Assembly (NCBI RefSeq): GCF_009765905.1
Contig: NZ_LMUO01000019.1
Coordinates: 786,153 to 850,152 of the forward strand
DNA from: Mucilaginibacter sp. L196
Lineage (GTDB): Bacteria > Bacteroidota > Bacteroidia > Sphingobacteriales > Sphingobacteriaceae
Reading direction: 5' to 3'
DNA: 64,000 nt
How positions within the stretch are numbered: the first letter of the stretch is position 1; each line of letters begins with the position of its first letter. Positions 7,836 through 16,715 of this stretch are shown here, piece by piece. Below the pieces are notes generated by a model, which saw nothing but the letters and a program-made list of their open reading frames with translations, was not told where the DNA came from and made no database searches. The translations under genes and the position numbers were made by a program.

Positions 7836-8983
7836 TACAAAACGCCTTTAGTACTCGGTAAAACCATATTATTTACATCACGCTTTACAGCCATTTTTAT
7901 TGCCTTTGCAAAAACTTTAAATATGGCTTCAATTTTATGATGTTCGTTTTGTCCTTCTGCTTTTATATTCAGGTTGCATTTAGCCGCATCAGAGAATGAC
8001 TTGAAGAAATGGTAAAACATTTCTGTAGGTACATCGCCAACCTTTTCCCTGTTAAATTCAGCTTCCCAAACTATCCAGTTACGCCCGCCGAAATCAATAG
8101 CTGCCTGTGCCAGGCAATCATCCATCGGTAAGCAAAAGCCGTAACGCTCAATACCCCTTTTATTTCCTAACGCTGTAGCAAAAACTTCACCTAAAGCAAT
8201 ACCTGTATCTTCAATGGTATGGTGTTCATCAATATGCAAATCGCCTTTGGCAATAACCTCGAGGTCGATACTACCATGGCGTGCTATCTGATCAAGCATG
8301 TGATCAAAGAAATGCAAGCCAGTGCTCACTTTCGCTTCACCTGTACCATCAAGGTTTATTTTTATGTAGATGTCGGTTTCTTTAGTAGTGCGACGGTGCT
8401 CAACCACACGTTCGCCTAACTTTAAAAATTCGTATATCTTCTCCCAATGGGTGGTTTCTAAAGCAACAGTGCTTTTTATTTTAATTGCTTCATCTTGTGT
8501 GAATTCTTTGTCACCCAAACCTGGATTGTCATTTAACCAGATGGCTTTTGCACCAAGGTTATATCCCAATAAAATATCATTTTTACGATCACCGATAGTA
8601 AAAGAGTTTTTTAGATCGTATTTCTCTGTATCGAAGTATTCTGTAAGTAGCGCCGTTCCCGGTTTGCGGGTAGGGGCATTCTCAGCAGGAAAAGTGCGAT
8701 CGATACAAATATTTGAAAATTCGATACCCTCGTTTTTCAACGTGGTTAAAATGAAATTTTGTACCGGCCAAAATGTATCTTCCGGGAAAGAAGCTGTACC
8801 TAAACCATCCTGATTGCTCACCATTACCAATTCATAATCCAGCTCTGCAGCAATTTTGGGTAGATATTGTAAAACACCGGGATAAAACTCCAATTTGGCA
8901 AATGAATCTATCTGCTCATCAGCCGGCTCTTTTATCAGCGTACCATCGCGATCGATGAAGAGTATTTTCTTCGGATTACTCAT
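7835..8983 (-). CDS. hisB: Bifunctional histidinol-phosphatase / imidazoleglycerol-phosphate dehydratase
   Basis: A 382-residue fusion. The N-terminal HAD phosphatase has the nucleophile motif FIDRDGTL (residues 9-16), the SNQDGLG loop and GDRKNDILLG; the C-terminal dehydratase has the paired histidine motifs HFFDHMLDQ, DEHHTIEDT and NEHHKIEA that bind two manganese ions. In the enterobacterial enzyme a zinc-binding C-x-H ... C-x-C loop sits before the RKP motif; here that region reads ICIDRTFPAENAPTRKP, with only one cysteine, so the structural zinc is probably absent. It is 2 bases downstream of hisC. Confidence 0.96.
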   Translation of the reverse strand: MSNPKKILFIDRDGTLIKEPADEQIDSFAKLEFYPGVLQYLPKIAAELDYELVMVSNQDGLGTASFPEDTFWPVQNFILTTLKNEGIEFSNICIDRTFPAENAPTRKPGTALLTEYFDTEKYDLKNSFTIGDRKNDILLGYNLGAKAIWLNDNPGLGDKEFTQDEAIKIKSTVALETTHWEKIYEFLKLGERVVEHRRTTKETDIYIKINLDGTGEAKVSTGLHFFDHMLDQIARHGSIDLEVIAKGDLHIDEHHTIEDTGIALGEVFATALGNKRGIERYGFCLPMDDCLAQAAIDFGGRNWIVWEAEFNREKVGDVPTEMFYHFFKSFSDAAKCNLNIKAEGQNEHHKIEAIFKVFAKAIKMAVKRDVNNMVLPSTKGVL

Positions 8984-8985
8984 TG

Positions 8986-10032
8986 TTATTTATATTCCTG
9001 TAAAGTATTCAATAAAATATCATTCTCGGCGGGTGTGCCCACCGTTATACGTAAGCTCCCCTCGCAGAGGTCTACTTTAGAACGATCGCGCACAATGATG
9101 CCCTTTTCAACCAAAAAGTTATAAATCGCTTTCGGGTCGGTTGTTTTAACTAATATAAAGTTAGCGTCGGATGGATAGATATCCAGCACGAAATCGAAAT
9201 TTTTAAGATTAAGTACCAGTTTATCGCGCTGTGCAAGCGTTTCTTTGATCCAGTCGTTAACTTGCGCTACGTTCTGCAATGCTTTTAAAGCCAATTCCTG
9301 TGAAGCCTCGTTGATGTTGTAAGGTGGTTTAACCTTATTCATTACCTCGATGATTTCCTCGCTTGCAAAGGCCATACCTACGCGCAAACCGGCTAAACCC
9401 CATGCTTTTGATAAGGTTTGCAACACTACCAGGTTGGCGTACTCGGTAAGTTCCTGTATAAAGGTTTTTTGCCTGCTGAAGTTAATATAAGCTTCATCAA
9501 CAACAACCAAACCATTAAAATTGGCAAGCAAGGTTTCAACATCCTCGCGATTGATAGAATTACCGGTGGGATTGTTGGGCGAGCAAATAAAGATCATTTT
9601 GGTATTCTTATCTATCGCCTCGGCAATGCCTTCCATGTTTAGCTGGTAATCTTCGGTCAGCAATACGTTTTTAACGTGTACATCATTAATATTTGCCGAA
9701 ACCTGGTACATACCATAGGTTGGTGGTACCAATATCACATTATCAACTCCTGGATTGCAAAAGCTGCGGAAAAGGATGTCGATAGCTTCATCGCTGCCAT
9801 TGCCTAAGAAGATATTTCTTGGAGGAACTCCTTTTATATCGCTTAAACGCTTTTTTACTTTGTATTGTAAAGGGTCTGGATAACGATTGTATTGTTGCTC
9901 CAATGGTGAGCCATAGGCATTCTCATTGGCATCTAAGTAAACACTTGCTTCGCCTTTATACTCATCTCTTGCGGAAGAGTAGGGCGTTAAGTTTTTTATA
10001 TTTTCTCTTATTATATTATTTATGCTGAACAT
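8986..10032 (-). CDS. hisC: Histidinol-phosphate aminotransferase
   Basis: A 348-residue fold-type I PLP enzyme that converts imidazole acetol phosphate and glutamate to histidinol phosphate. The PLP lysine is in TLSKAWGLAGLRVG (about residue 206), with the family's NANENAYGSP substrate region near the N-terminus and SPNNPTG in the middle. The length is normal. It is separated by 2 bases from both hisD and hisB, as expected for a tight operon. Confidence 0.97.
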   Translation of the reverse strand: MFSINNIIRENIKNLTPYSSARDEYKGEASVYLDANENAYGSPLEQQYNRYPDPLQYKVKKRLSDIKGVPPRNIFLGNGSDEAIDILFRSFCNPGVDNVILVPPTYGMYQVSANINDVHVKNVLLTEDYQLNMEGIAEAIDKNTKMIFICSPNNPTGNSINREDVETLLANFNGLVVVDEAYINFSRQKTFIQELTEYANLVVLQTLSKAWGLAGLRVGMAFASEEIIEVMNKVKPPYNINEASQELALKALQNVAQVNDWIKETLAQRDKLVLNLKNFDFVLDIYPSDANFILVKTTDPKAIYNFLVEKGIIVRDRSKVDLCEGSLRITVGTPAENDILLNTLQEYK

Positions 10033-10034
10033 GA

Positions 10035-11318
10035 TTATTTCATTCTAACGGTGACCGCATTTTTATGCGCCTGTAAACCTTCTAACTCTGCTAAAATTTC
10101 CACTGTTGGCCCGATGTTCCTAATCCCATCAGGCGTAATATGCTGGAAAGTGATTTTTTTAACAAATGAGTCTACCGATACACCCGAATACGCTTTGGCA
10201 TAGGAACTGGTAGGCAAAGTATGGTTTGTGCCCGATGCATAGTCGCCAACGCTTTCAGGGGTTAAATTTCCTAAGAAAACAGAACCCGCGTTGATAATTT
10301 TCGGCGTTATTTGCTGCCAGTTTTCAGTAGCTAAAATTAAATGCTCCGGAGCATATTGATTGCTGAATTGCATAGCTTCATTTAAATCGTTTGTTATAAC
10401 GATGTAGGAATTGTCAATTGCCTTAGCGGCGATCTCGGCCCGTGGCAAAACAAGCAACTGTTGCGTTAACTCTTTAACAGTTTGCTGCGCGATGTTTGTC
10501 GAATTAGTAACTAATATAGCTTGACTATCAACACCATGCTCAGCCTGTGCCAATAAATCAGCAACAATAAAAACAGGATTGGCAGTTTCATCAGCAATTA
10601 TTAAAACTTCTGATGGCCCTGCAGGCATATCAATAGCGGTTGTAGTTGTTGATTGGATGATAGTTTTTGCCTTGGTTACAAATTGGTTTCCCGGGCCAAA
10701 GATTTTATCCGTTTTCAGGATAGTTTCTGTACCGTAAGCCATCGCGCCAATAGCTTGCGCACCACCGGATAGGTATACTTTATCTACGTTCAATAACAAC
10801 GCTACATAAGCAATAAATGGGTTTACTTTGCCATCTTTTGATGGGGGGGTACAAACCACAATTTCGTGGCAGCCTGCAATACGTGCCGGAATACCAAGCA
10901 TTAAGAAAGTGCTTGGTAAAACCGCGGTACCACCTGGTATATATAAACCAACCTTTTCTATCGGTTTTAATTCACGCCAGCAAGTTACGCCGGGCATGGT
11001 TTCTACCTTGTCTTCCGTTTTTAACTGCGTTTGGTGAAAAGCGTATATATTTTTATAGGCAGTATCTAAAGCAGCTTTCTGCTCCACAGATATACCGTTG
11101 GCTAATTCAGTAAGTTCTGATTTGGTCAGATATAATTTACTCAGTACTACGTGTTCAAATCTAAGCGCGTAATCATATAGCGCCGTATCGCCATGCAGCT
11201 TTACATTGGACAGTATTTCTTCAACAATATCACGAACTTCATTTGCCGGGTCAACATTGCGCTGCACCAGTGAGTTGATTTCGGATGAACTTAGATCTGA
11301 ATAATTATACGTTTTCAT
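10035..11318 (-). CDS. hisD: Histidinol dehydrogenase
   Basis: A 427-residue zinc- and NAD-dependent enzyme that oxidises histidinol to histidine in two steps. Visible family motifs are PGGTAVLPST, GPGNQFVTKAK, DMPAGPSEVLI, AEHGVDSQAIL and the histidines in APEHLIL and TNHTLPT that take part in metal binding and catalysis. The length is normal. It lies 17 bases downstream of hisG. Confidence 0.98.
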   Translation of the reverse strand: MKTYNYSDLSSSEINSLVQRNVDPANEVRDIVEEILSNVKLHGDTALYDYALRFEHVVLSKLYLTKSELTELANGISVEQKAALDTAYKNIYAFHQTQLKTEDKVETMPGVTCWRELKPIEKVGLYIPGGTAVLPSTFLMLGIPARIAGCHEIVVCTPPSKDGKVNPFIAYVALLLNVDKVYLSGGAQAIGAMAYGTETILKTDKIFGPGNQFVTKAKTIIQSTTTTAIDMPAGPSEVLIIADETANPVFIVADLLAQAEHGVDSQAILVTNSTNIAQQTVKELTQQLLVLPRAEIAAKAIDNSYIVITNDLNEAMQFSNQYAPEHLILATENWQQITPKIINAGSVFLGNLTPESVGDYASGTNHTLPTSSYAKAYSGVSVDSFVKKITFQHITPDGIRNIGPTVEILAELEGLQAHKNAVTVRMK

Positions 11319-11335
11319 TACCGGATACTAAGTGA

Positions 11336-12187
11336 TTATAAAATGATCTTCTCAATTGGCATTACTACAATACCTTGTGCGCCTGCTTGCTTAAGCTGAC
11401 TTATCCTGTCCCAAAAATCACGTTCCGGGATTACAGTGTGTACTGCTACCCAGTTATCCTCGGCCAATGGCACTACTGATGGGCTTTTTACACCCGGCAA
11501 CAGTGCAATAACATCGTTTAAGTTATCTCTGTGTACATTCAGTACCACGTATTTGGTTTCCTTTGCACGTAGCACCGATTGTATGCGTTGAACCAATTCC
11601 TTGATCAAATCAGATTCGCAATTGCTTTCGTTACAGATCAATACCGCTTCACTGGACATAACGTCAGAGAATGGTACCAATCCATTACTTTTAAGTGTAC
11701 CACCGGTTGATACCAGATCACAGATCGCGTCGGCTAAACCTAAGCCCGGGGATATTTCAACCGAACCGGAAATAGTGCGGATATCAGCCTGTATTCCTTG
11801 GTTTTTAAGGAATTTCCCTAAAATTACCGGGTAGGTAGTGGCAATTGATTTGCCATTCAGTTGCTCTAACTTAGTTATGGAATTGTTATTAGGTACTGCT
11901 ATTTTTAATGAGCATTTACCAAATCCTAACCTTTGCAGGTAATTAACCTTTACCTCGGTTTCTTCAATAACGTTTTCGCCAACTATACCCAAATCGGCAA
12001 TGCCGTCTTGAACATATTCAGGAATATCGTCATCACGAAGAAAAAGAATTTCTAAGGGGAAGTTGGAAACCGGTGAGATCAATGAGCTTTTGTAATTTTC
12101 AAAATTCAGACCGCAGTTTTTCAGTAATTCAACGGATTTTTCGTTGAGCCGACCCGATTTTTGGATCGCTATTTTTAATGTTTTCAA
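11336..12187 (-). CDS. hisG: ATP phosphoribosyltransferase, long form
   Basis: A 283-residue enzyme catalysing the committed first step of histidine synthesis. The length marks it as the long, hexameric form, with a C-terminal ACT-like regulatory domain that binds histidine (residues about 210-283), so no HisZ partner is needed. Motifs include IAIQKSGRLNEKS near the start, DLGIVGENV, and the phosphate-binding DLVSTGGTLK. It is the first enzyme gene of the operon; its start follows the His-rich leader peptide by about 60 bases. Confidence 0.97.
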   Translation of the reverse strand: MKTLKIAIQKSGRLNEKSVELLKNCGLNFENYKSSLISPVSNFPLEILFLRDDDIPEYVQDGIADLGIVGENVIEETEVKVNYLQRLGFGKCSLKIAVPNNNSITKLEQLNGKSIATTYPVILGKFLKNQGIQADIRTISGSVEISPGLGLADAICDLVSTGGTLKSNGLVPFSDVMSSEAVLICNESNCESDLIKELVQRIQSVLRAKETKYVVLNVHRDNLNDVIALLPGVKSPSVVPLAEDNWVAVHTVIPERDFWDRISQLKQAGAQGIVVMPIEKIIL

Positions 12188-12246
12188 TTGATGTGGTGTT
12201 AACTATAAATAAAAAGGAGGTTCGAGTTTCGTGCTGAAACATACAA

Positions 12247-12309
12247 TTATCTGATCGCTATATGGTGGCGATGATGCAGATGAAGATGATGTAAGTTAAA
12301 ACGTCCCAT
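12247..12309 (-). CDS. hisL: Histidine-rich leader peptide of the his operon
   Basis: A 20-codon ORF reading MGRFNLHHLHLHHRHHIAIR then TAA. Seven histidines fall within ten codons, far above chance, directly upstream of hisG and downstream of a TAnnTTTG promoter box. This is the hallmark of ribosome-mediated attenuation, in which stalling at His codons under histidine shortage changes the downstream RNA fold. After it the RNA has a small hairpin (GUUUC/GAAAC) and a U-rich run CCUCCUUUUUAU about 25 bases before hisG, but I could not build a convincing terminator stem, so the exact mechanism stays open. Confidence 0.85.
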   Translation of the reverse strand: MGRFNLHHLHLHHRHHIAIR

Positions 12310-12340
12310 TTTTATAGTATGACTATATGACAAGCTGCTG

Positions 12341-12348
12341 CAAATATA
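12341..12348 (-). promoter_or_regulatory. -7 element of the histidine operon promoter
   Basis: TATATTTG on the minus strand, an exact TAnnTTTG match, 31 bases upstream of the leader-peptide start. The expected start of transcription leaves a short 5' end before the leader peptide. Upstream is an A/T tract rather than a clear TTG -33 box. Confidence 0.7.
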
Positions 12349-12418
12349 GAAAGTAATTTAAGAAAAAAAAATGTGAACCCGGATTTAGTTATCGCTAAAA
12401 GGGGTTTAACTACTATAC

Positions 12419-12470
12419 TGTACCACGGTACAAGTGGAACACCTGGTACAGTTGGTACAAAAAAGTACCC
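12419..12470. promoter_or_regulatory. Cluster of GGTAC half-sites in the his-kdsB spacer
   Basis: The palindrome TGTACCACGGTACA is followed by two direct GGTACA units and one inverted GTACC within 52 bases. It lies about 70 bases upstream of the his -7 box and so could be an operator for a repressor or activator. The rest of the spacer (12470-12639) is AT-rich with GTCAAAAAATGAC and AAAATGACTAAAAAATG repeats and shows no gene. Confidence 0.35.
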
Positions 12471-12639
12471 AAAAAGGCCCTAAATGGTATCAAAAAGGCA
12501 GTTTTTAGATTGCTTTCAGGTCGATTTTTAGTCAAAAAATGACTGTTTTAGTACTTAAAATGACTAAAAAATGCTTCTTTTTGTCTGTTTTTTGATGGTT
12601 TTTGAGTGAAAAATGAGCGTTTTTTTCAAAAAACAATCA

Positions 12640-13380
12640 CTAATCTGCTAAATAATGCTTCAGTTTATCCAGGTCTTCCGGTACATCAATGGCATGGGTC
12701 TCCAATTCAGTTTCGGCAACTTTAATGCGGTAGCCATTTTCTACCCAGCGTAGCTGTTCAAGGCTTTCAGCTTTTTCTAATGAGGATATAGCCAGTTTAG
12801 TTACCTGTTGCAAAATATCAGCGCGATAACCATAAATACCGATATGTTTAAAATAAGTAAAATGATTTAACCAGTCTTTGGGTTCGTGGCCACGCAAATA
12901 AGGGAGCGGAGTACGCGAAAAATATATCGCTTCGGAATATTTGTTAATAATAACCTTTGGCGAGTTAGGGTTATTCAACTCATCCAGCGTAGTTATCTTT
13001 TTTATTAGGGTAGATAATTGTATATCGGCATTATTAAAGCAAGTTGCAACCTTAGTGATTTGCTCTGGATCTATATAAGGTTCGTCGCCTTGTATGTTGA
13101 TGATTACATCGTATTGCGGATGTTTTAAGGCAACTTCCGCGCAACGGTCTGTGCCGCTTTGGTGGTCGGGTGATGTTATTAAGGCAACACCACCAAAGTC
13201 ATGAACATGCTTAAATATACGTTCGTCATCGGTAGCTACAATAACTTCAGCTAAAGAATCACATTTTTTGGCCTGCTCATAAACCCTTTGAATCATACTC
13301 TTGCCTGCAATGTCAATTAATGGCTTGCCTGGGAATCGGGTAGATGCGTAACGTGCGGGAATGATGCCGAGTATTTTCAT
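12640..13380 (-). CDS. kdsB: 3-deoxy-manno-octulosonate cytidylyltransferase
   Basis: A 246-residue enzyme that activates Kdo to CMP-Kdo for lipopolysaccharide inner-core assembly. The N-terminal IIPARYASTRFPGKPL motif (residues 5-20) is the nucleotide-binding signature; IINIQGDEPYI, SGTDRCAEV and YFSRTPLPY are further family motifs. The length is typical. The gene points away from the his promoter region and is separated from the next gene by an inverted repeat, so it may be transcribed alone. Confidence 0.97.
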   Translation of the reverse strand: MKILGIIPARYASTRFPGKPLIDIAGKSMIQRVYEQAKKCDSLAEVIVATDDERIFKHVHDFGGVALITSPDHQSGTDRCAEVALKHPQYDVIINIQGDEPYIDPEQITKVATCFNNADIQLSTLIKKITTLDELNNPNSPKVIINKYSEAIYFSRTPLPYLRGHEPKDWLNHFTYFKHIGIYGYRADILQQVTKLAISSLEKAESLEQLRWVENGYRIKVAETELETHAIDVPEDLDKLKHYLAD

Positions 13381-13382
13381 TA

Positions 13383-13449
13383 GTCGTGTGTTGTAAGTTA
13401 TAAGTTGTATGTATTTTAGCTTTCAACTTTTAACACACAACCTTCAACT
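13383..13449. repeat. Inverted intergenic repeat of GTTGAAAGT units
   Basis: Left half GTTGTAAGTTATAAGTTG and right half CTTTCAACTTTTAACACAC are imperfect inverted copies of the unit family seen at 4090-4157. The repeat fills the whole spacer between kdsB and the kinase gene. Confidence 0.55.
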
Positions 13450-14063
13450 TAAAAAAGTCCGTTTAATTCTCTTTCGATCAATTGCACAACAGTAGCCATG
13501 TCTTCGGTGTTATTGGCGAAATCTATTACATCTTTATCTATCACCAACAGCTTACCTAAATCATAACCACCAATCCATTTCTGGTATTTTTCGTTCAGTT
13601 TAGATAGATAGTCAATCCGAATACCAATCTCGTATTCACGGCCACGGCGTTGTATGTTATTAACCAGGGTAGGTACCGATGCTTTTAAATAAACCAACAA
13701 ATCCGGCGGTTTAATATAGGCGGTCATGTTATCAAATATCGCGCGGTAGTTCTCATAGTCACGGGTGGTCATTAAACCCATGTCGTGCAAGTTCTCCGCA
13801 AAGATAAAGGCATCTTCATAAATAGTCCTGTCCTGTATCACATTACGACCAGATTCCTGTATGTCCATCAACTGACGGTAGCGGCTATTCAGGAAATAGA
13901 TCTGCAGGTTGAAACTCCAGCGTTTCATATCGTTATAAAAATCCTCTAAATAAGGGTTGTTATCAACGGCTTCAAAAAGTGGGTCCCATCCATAGCTTTT
14001 GGCCAGCAATTCGGCAAGGGTAGTTTTTCCGGCTCCAATGTTGCCTACAATAGCAATGTGCAT
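13449..14063 (-). CDS. Deoxynucleoside kinase
   Basis: A 204-residue P-loop kinase of the dNK/dGK-dCK family, which phosphorylates deoxynucleosides in the salvage pathway. The Walker A motif is GNIGAGKTTLA (residues 7-17), the DRTIYEDAFIFAE stretch carries the DR(S/T) substrate-binding motif, and RRGREYEIGI holds the lid arginines. The exact deoxynucleoside preference cannot be read from the sequence. Confidence 0.9.
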   Translation of the reverse strand: MHIAIVGNIGAGKTTLAELLAKSYGWDPLFEAVDNNPYLEDFYNDMKRWSFNLQIYFLNSRYRQLMDIQESGRNVIQDRTIYEDAFIFAENLHDMGLMTTRDYENYRAIFDNMTAYIKPPDLLVYLKASVPTLVNNIQRRGREYEIGIRIDYLSKLNEKYQKWIGGYDLGKLLVIDKDVIDFANNTEDMATVVQLIERELNGLF

Positions 14064-14064
14064 T

Positions 14065-14180
14065 TTTTAGTTGTTAAGTATTCACAGATCATAGTTAATA
14101 ATTTACACAGTGCACTATTAACAAAAATAACTCCGACTAATATACACCATCAGCCATGAACTATCAACTGCCAACTGAAA
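14065..14180. repeat. Intergenic low-complexity repeat
   Basis: Contains CATCAGCCATGAACTATCAAC and AGATCATAGTTAATAATT, units of the same kind as at 665-793. No gene or clear signal is seen in it. Confidence 0.4.
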
Positions 14181-15176
14181 TTAAAAACTTCTGAAACCGA
14201 TAATTTCTCTTACTTCGCGAATTGTTTTTTGCGCGCTCTCACGGGCCTTTATAGCACCATGGCGTGCAACCTGGCGCAAATAAACCTCATCATTAGCAAT
14301 ATCATTAATGCGTTCGCGGATTGGCGCTGTAGCTATAATCATATCTTCGGCTAATTGTTTTTTCAAATCACCGTAACGAATTTGACAAGTATTGTAAAGG
14401 TTATCAAAATGCTCGTAAGTATCTGGTGTTGATACCACCGTCATTAAATCGAACAGGTTTTGTATCTCAACCGGTTTTTCCTGATTTTCGGTAGTTGGGC
14501 CACCATCAGTAACTGCACGCATTACTTTTTTACGGATGGCTTCAGGAGTATCTGATAAAAATACCGCATTACCTTCACCTTCCGATTTTCCCATTTTGCC
14601 TTTTCCGTCCAGTCCCGGTATTTTTACCAGGTTGTTACTGAAATTAAAAGCATAAGGCTCGGGGAAATATTCGTTATTATATAATCGGTTAAATCGATTA
14701 CCAAAGGTGCGCGCCATTTCCAAATGTTGCTCCTGATCTTTACCTACAGGTACTTTAGTGGCTTTGTGGATCAAAATATCAGCAGCCATTAATACCGGGT
14801 AGGTCAATAAACCTGCATTCACATTATCAGGGTGCGCACGTACTTTATCTTTAAATGAAGTGCTGCGTTCCAACTCGCCTAAATAGGCATTCATATTTAA
14901 ATACAAGTACAACTCAGATACTTCGGGTACGTGAGATTGTACGTAAATAGTAGATTTCTCAGGATCAATACCTGCTGCTAAATATTCTACCAAAACCTGT
15001 TTAACGTTTTTATGCAGGTCGGCAGGAGTGGGATGTGTGGTTAATGAATGCAGATCGGCAATAAAAAAATAGCAGTTAAATTCATGCTGCATTTTTATAA
15101 AATTCTGAATAGCACCGTAATAATTACCTAAATGCAGATTACCCGTTGAACGGATACCACTTACAACTGTTTCCAT
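14181..15176 (-). CDS. trpS: Tryptophanyl-tRNA synthetase
   Basis: A 331-residue class I synthetase. The HIGH-type signature is TGNLHLGNYYGA (about residues 11-22) and the KMSKS-type loop is GKGKMGKSEGEG (about residues 195-206). The frame continues upstream to 15239 but the added residues run into the promoter region of the divergent gene and are not conserved-looking, so I use the ATG at 15176 giving METVVSGIRS. Confidence 0.96.
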   Translation of the reverse strand: METVVSGIRSTGNLHLGNYYGAIQNFIKMQHEFNCYFFIADLHSLTTHPTPADLHKNVKQVLVEYLAAGIDPEKSTIYVQSHVPEVSELYLYLNMNAYLGELERSTSFKDKVRAHPDNVNAGLLTYPVLMAADILIHKATKVPVGKDQEQHLEMARTFGNRFNRLYNNEYFPEPYAFNFSNNLVKIPGLDGKGKMGKSEGEGNAVFLSDTPEAIRKKVMRAVTDGGPTTENQEKPVEIQNLFDLMTVVSTPDTYEHFDNLYNTCQIRYGDLKKQLAEDMIIATAPIRERINDIANDEVYLRQVARHGAIKARESAQKTIREVREIIGFRSF

Positions 15177-15213
15177 GTGGCGAAAGTAAGGATTTTTTAT
15201 ATTTTTGGTAAAG

Positions 15214-15939
15214 ATGAAACTATTAAAAAAGGTACACATTTACCTGTACGTGGTTAGCGTTGCACTAACTTATTTTTTGGCATGGCCGTTTTTCAAGCTA
15301 TTATCATTAAAACCAACAGGATATGAAGCCATGAACAAAATACGGCGTTTCTGGGGTTTCATCAGTTCGGCACTGGTAGGCTTTTTCTTTAAGTTTGATT
15401 ATGAGGAGCCAATAGATTGGAGCAAAACTTATATTATATGCCCTAACCATACCTCTAATTTAGATATTGCTGCCATGTGTTTGCTAGTTAAAAGCGATTA
15501 CAGCTTTATGGGCAAAGAAGAATTAGTAGACGGACTGGTGACCGGTTTGTTTTTTAAAACGGTAGATATACCTGTAAATCGAGACAGCAAAATGTCGTCC
15601 TATCGGGCATTTAAAAAAGCAGGTGAAAAGTTAACACATGGTAAAAGCGTAATTATTTTCCCCGAAGGTAAAATAAGCGATGTTTATCCGCCACAATTAC
15701 ATGAATTTAAAAATGGGCCATTTAAACTGGCTATCGAGCTAAAAGTTCCCATCATCCCGGTTTCATCACCCAATACCTGGAAAATGCTTTGGGATGATGG
15801 TACTAAATATGGCACCAAACCAGGAGTTTGTCACTTTTATGTGCATAAACCTATAGATACTACCAATTTAACCGCCGATGATGCTGATGCTCTGCGTGAT
15901 AAAGTTTATGGTATAATCAATAAAAAATTGGTAGCATAA
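15214..15939 (+). CDS. Lysophospholipid acyltransferase, PlsC-like (copy 1)
   Basis: A 241-residue 1-acyl-glycerol-3-phosphate acyltransferase-like protein, acting at the inner membrane in phospholipid synthesis. The N-terminal VSVALTYFLAWPFFKLL segment (about residues 14-30) is hydrophobic. Motif I is NHTSNLD and motif III is FPEGKISD, both required in the family. An upstream in-frame TTG exists, but the ATG at 15214 aligns with the start of copy 2. Divergent from trpS with 37 bases between starts, so the promoters must overlap. Confidence 0.9.
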   Translation: MKLLKKVHIYLYVVSVALTYFLAWPFFKLLSLKPTGYEAMNKIRRFWGFISSALVGFFFKFDYEEPIDWSKTYIICPNHTSNLDIAAMCLLVKSDYSFMGKEELVDGLVTGLFFKTVDIPVNRDSKMSSYRAFKKAGEKLTHGKSVIIFPEGKISDVYPPQLHEFKNGPFKLAIELKVPIIPVSSPNTWKMLWDDGTKYGTKPGVCHFYVHKPIDTTNLTADDADALRDKVYGIINKKLVA

Positions 15940-15980
15940 ACTTTGCCTAACACTTAACTATTTATTTACATTTGGGGGTA

Positions 15981-16715
15981 ATGAAATTATTCTTAAAAAA
16001 AGTACACACTTATTTTTATCGTTATAGTGTGGGCACTTTTTATGTTATCCTTTGGCCGCTGATGTATTACTTTTCGCGTAAGCCGGAGCGATACTCATCC
16101 ATGAATAAAATGAGGCGTTTATGGGGGTATTTAAGCTCAAGGGTTGCGGGAATAAAATATCATTTCGAATTTGAAGAACCTATTGACTGGTCGCGCACAT
16201 ATATCATGTGCCCAAATCATACCTCTAATCTGGATATTACCGCGGTAAGCATCCTCACAAAAAATAACTTTTCTTTTATGGGAAAAGAAGAATTGTTGAA
16301 TGGGTTTGTTACCGGATTATATTTTCGCACTGTAGATATACCAGTAAACAGGAAAAGTACAATTGCATCCTTTCGGGCTTACAAAAAAGCAGTAGAGCGT
16401 TTGGAGAGTGGAATGAGTATGGTAGTATTCCCGGAGGGAACCATCTCCGGTAATTATCCACCCAGATTAGTAGAATTTAAAAATGGCCCGTTCCGTTTGG
16501 CTATTGAAATGCAAGTGCCAATAATCCCGATAACCGCGCTGGATACCTGGAAAGTTTTATGGGATGATGGCCTTAAATATGGCAGTAAACCGGGCGTTTG
16601 TCATATATTTGTGCATAAGCCCATCGAAACAAAGGATATGACCGTTGATGACGCGGATGCGCTGCGCGATAAGGTTTATGCAATAATGGATCAAAAATTA
16701 CAATCAGCATTATGA
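15981..16715 (+). CDS. Lysophospholipid acyltransferase, PlsC-like (copy 2)
   Basis: A 244-residue paralogue of the preceding gene, about half to two-thirds identical by eye along its length (MKLFLKKVHTYFYRYSV, NHTSNLDITA, FPEGTISGNYPP). It follows 41 bases later, so this is a tandem duplication. The two copies may differ in acyl-chain or acceptor choice. GGGGG precedes the ATG at 15981, an unusually good ribosome-binding sequence for this phylum. The stop overlaps gatC by ATGA. Confidence 0.9.
   Translation: MKLFLKKVHTYFYRYSVGTFYVILWPLMYYFSRKPERYSSMNKMRRLWGYLSSRVAGIKYHFEFEEPIDWSRTYIMCPNHTSNLDITAVSILTKNNFSFMGKEELLNGFVTGLYFRTVDIPVNRKSTIASFRAYKKAVERLESGMSMVVFPEGTISGNYPPRLVEFKNGPFRLAIEMQVPIIPITALDTWKVLWDDGLKYGSKPGVCHIFVHKPIETKDMTVDDADALRDKVYAIMDQKLQSAL

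Noticed and set aside
8370..8813. A 147-residue plus-strand frame inside hisB
   Set aside because: Antisense to a conserved enzyme gene with clear motifs; no start signal.
12188..12246. An intrinsic terminator in the his leader
   Set aside because: A U-rich run is present, but no GC-rich stem directly before it could be drawn, so I do not list a terminator.
15205..15213. TTG start for the first acyltransferase
   Set aside because: The ATG at 15214 aligns with the paralogue start, and three extra residues have no support.
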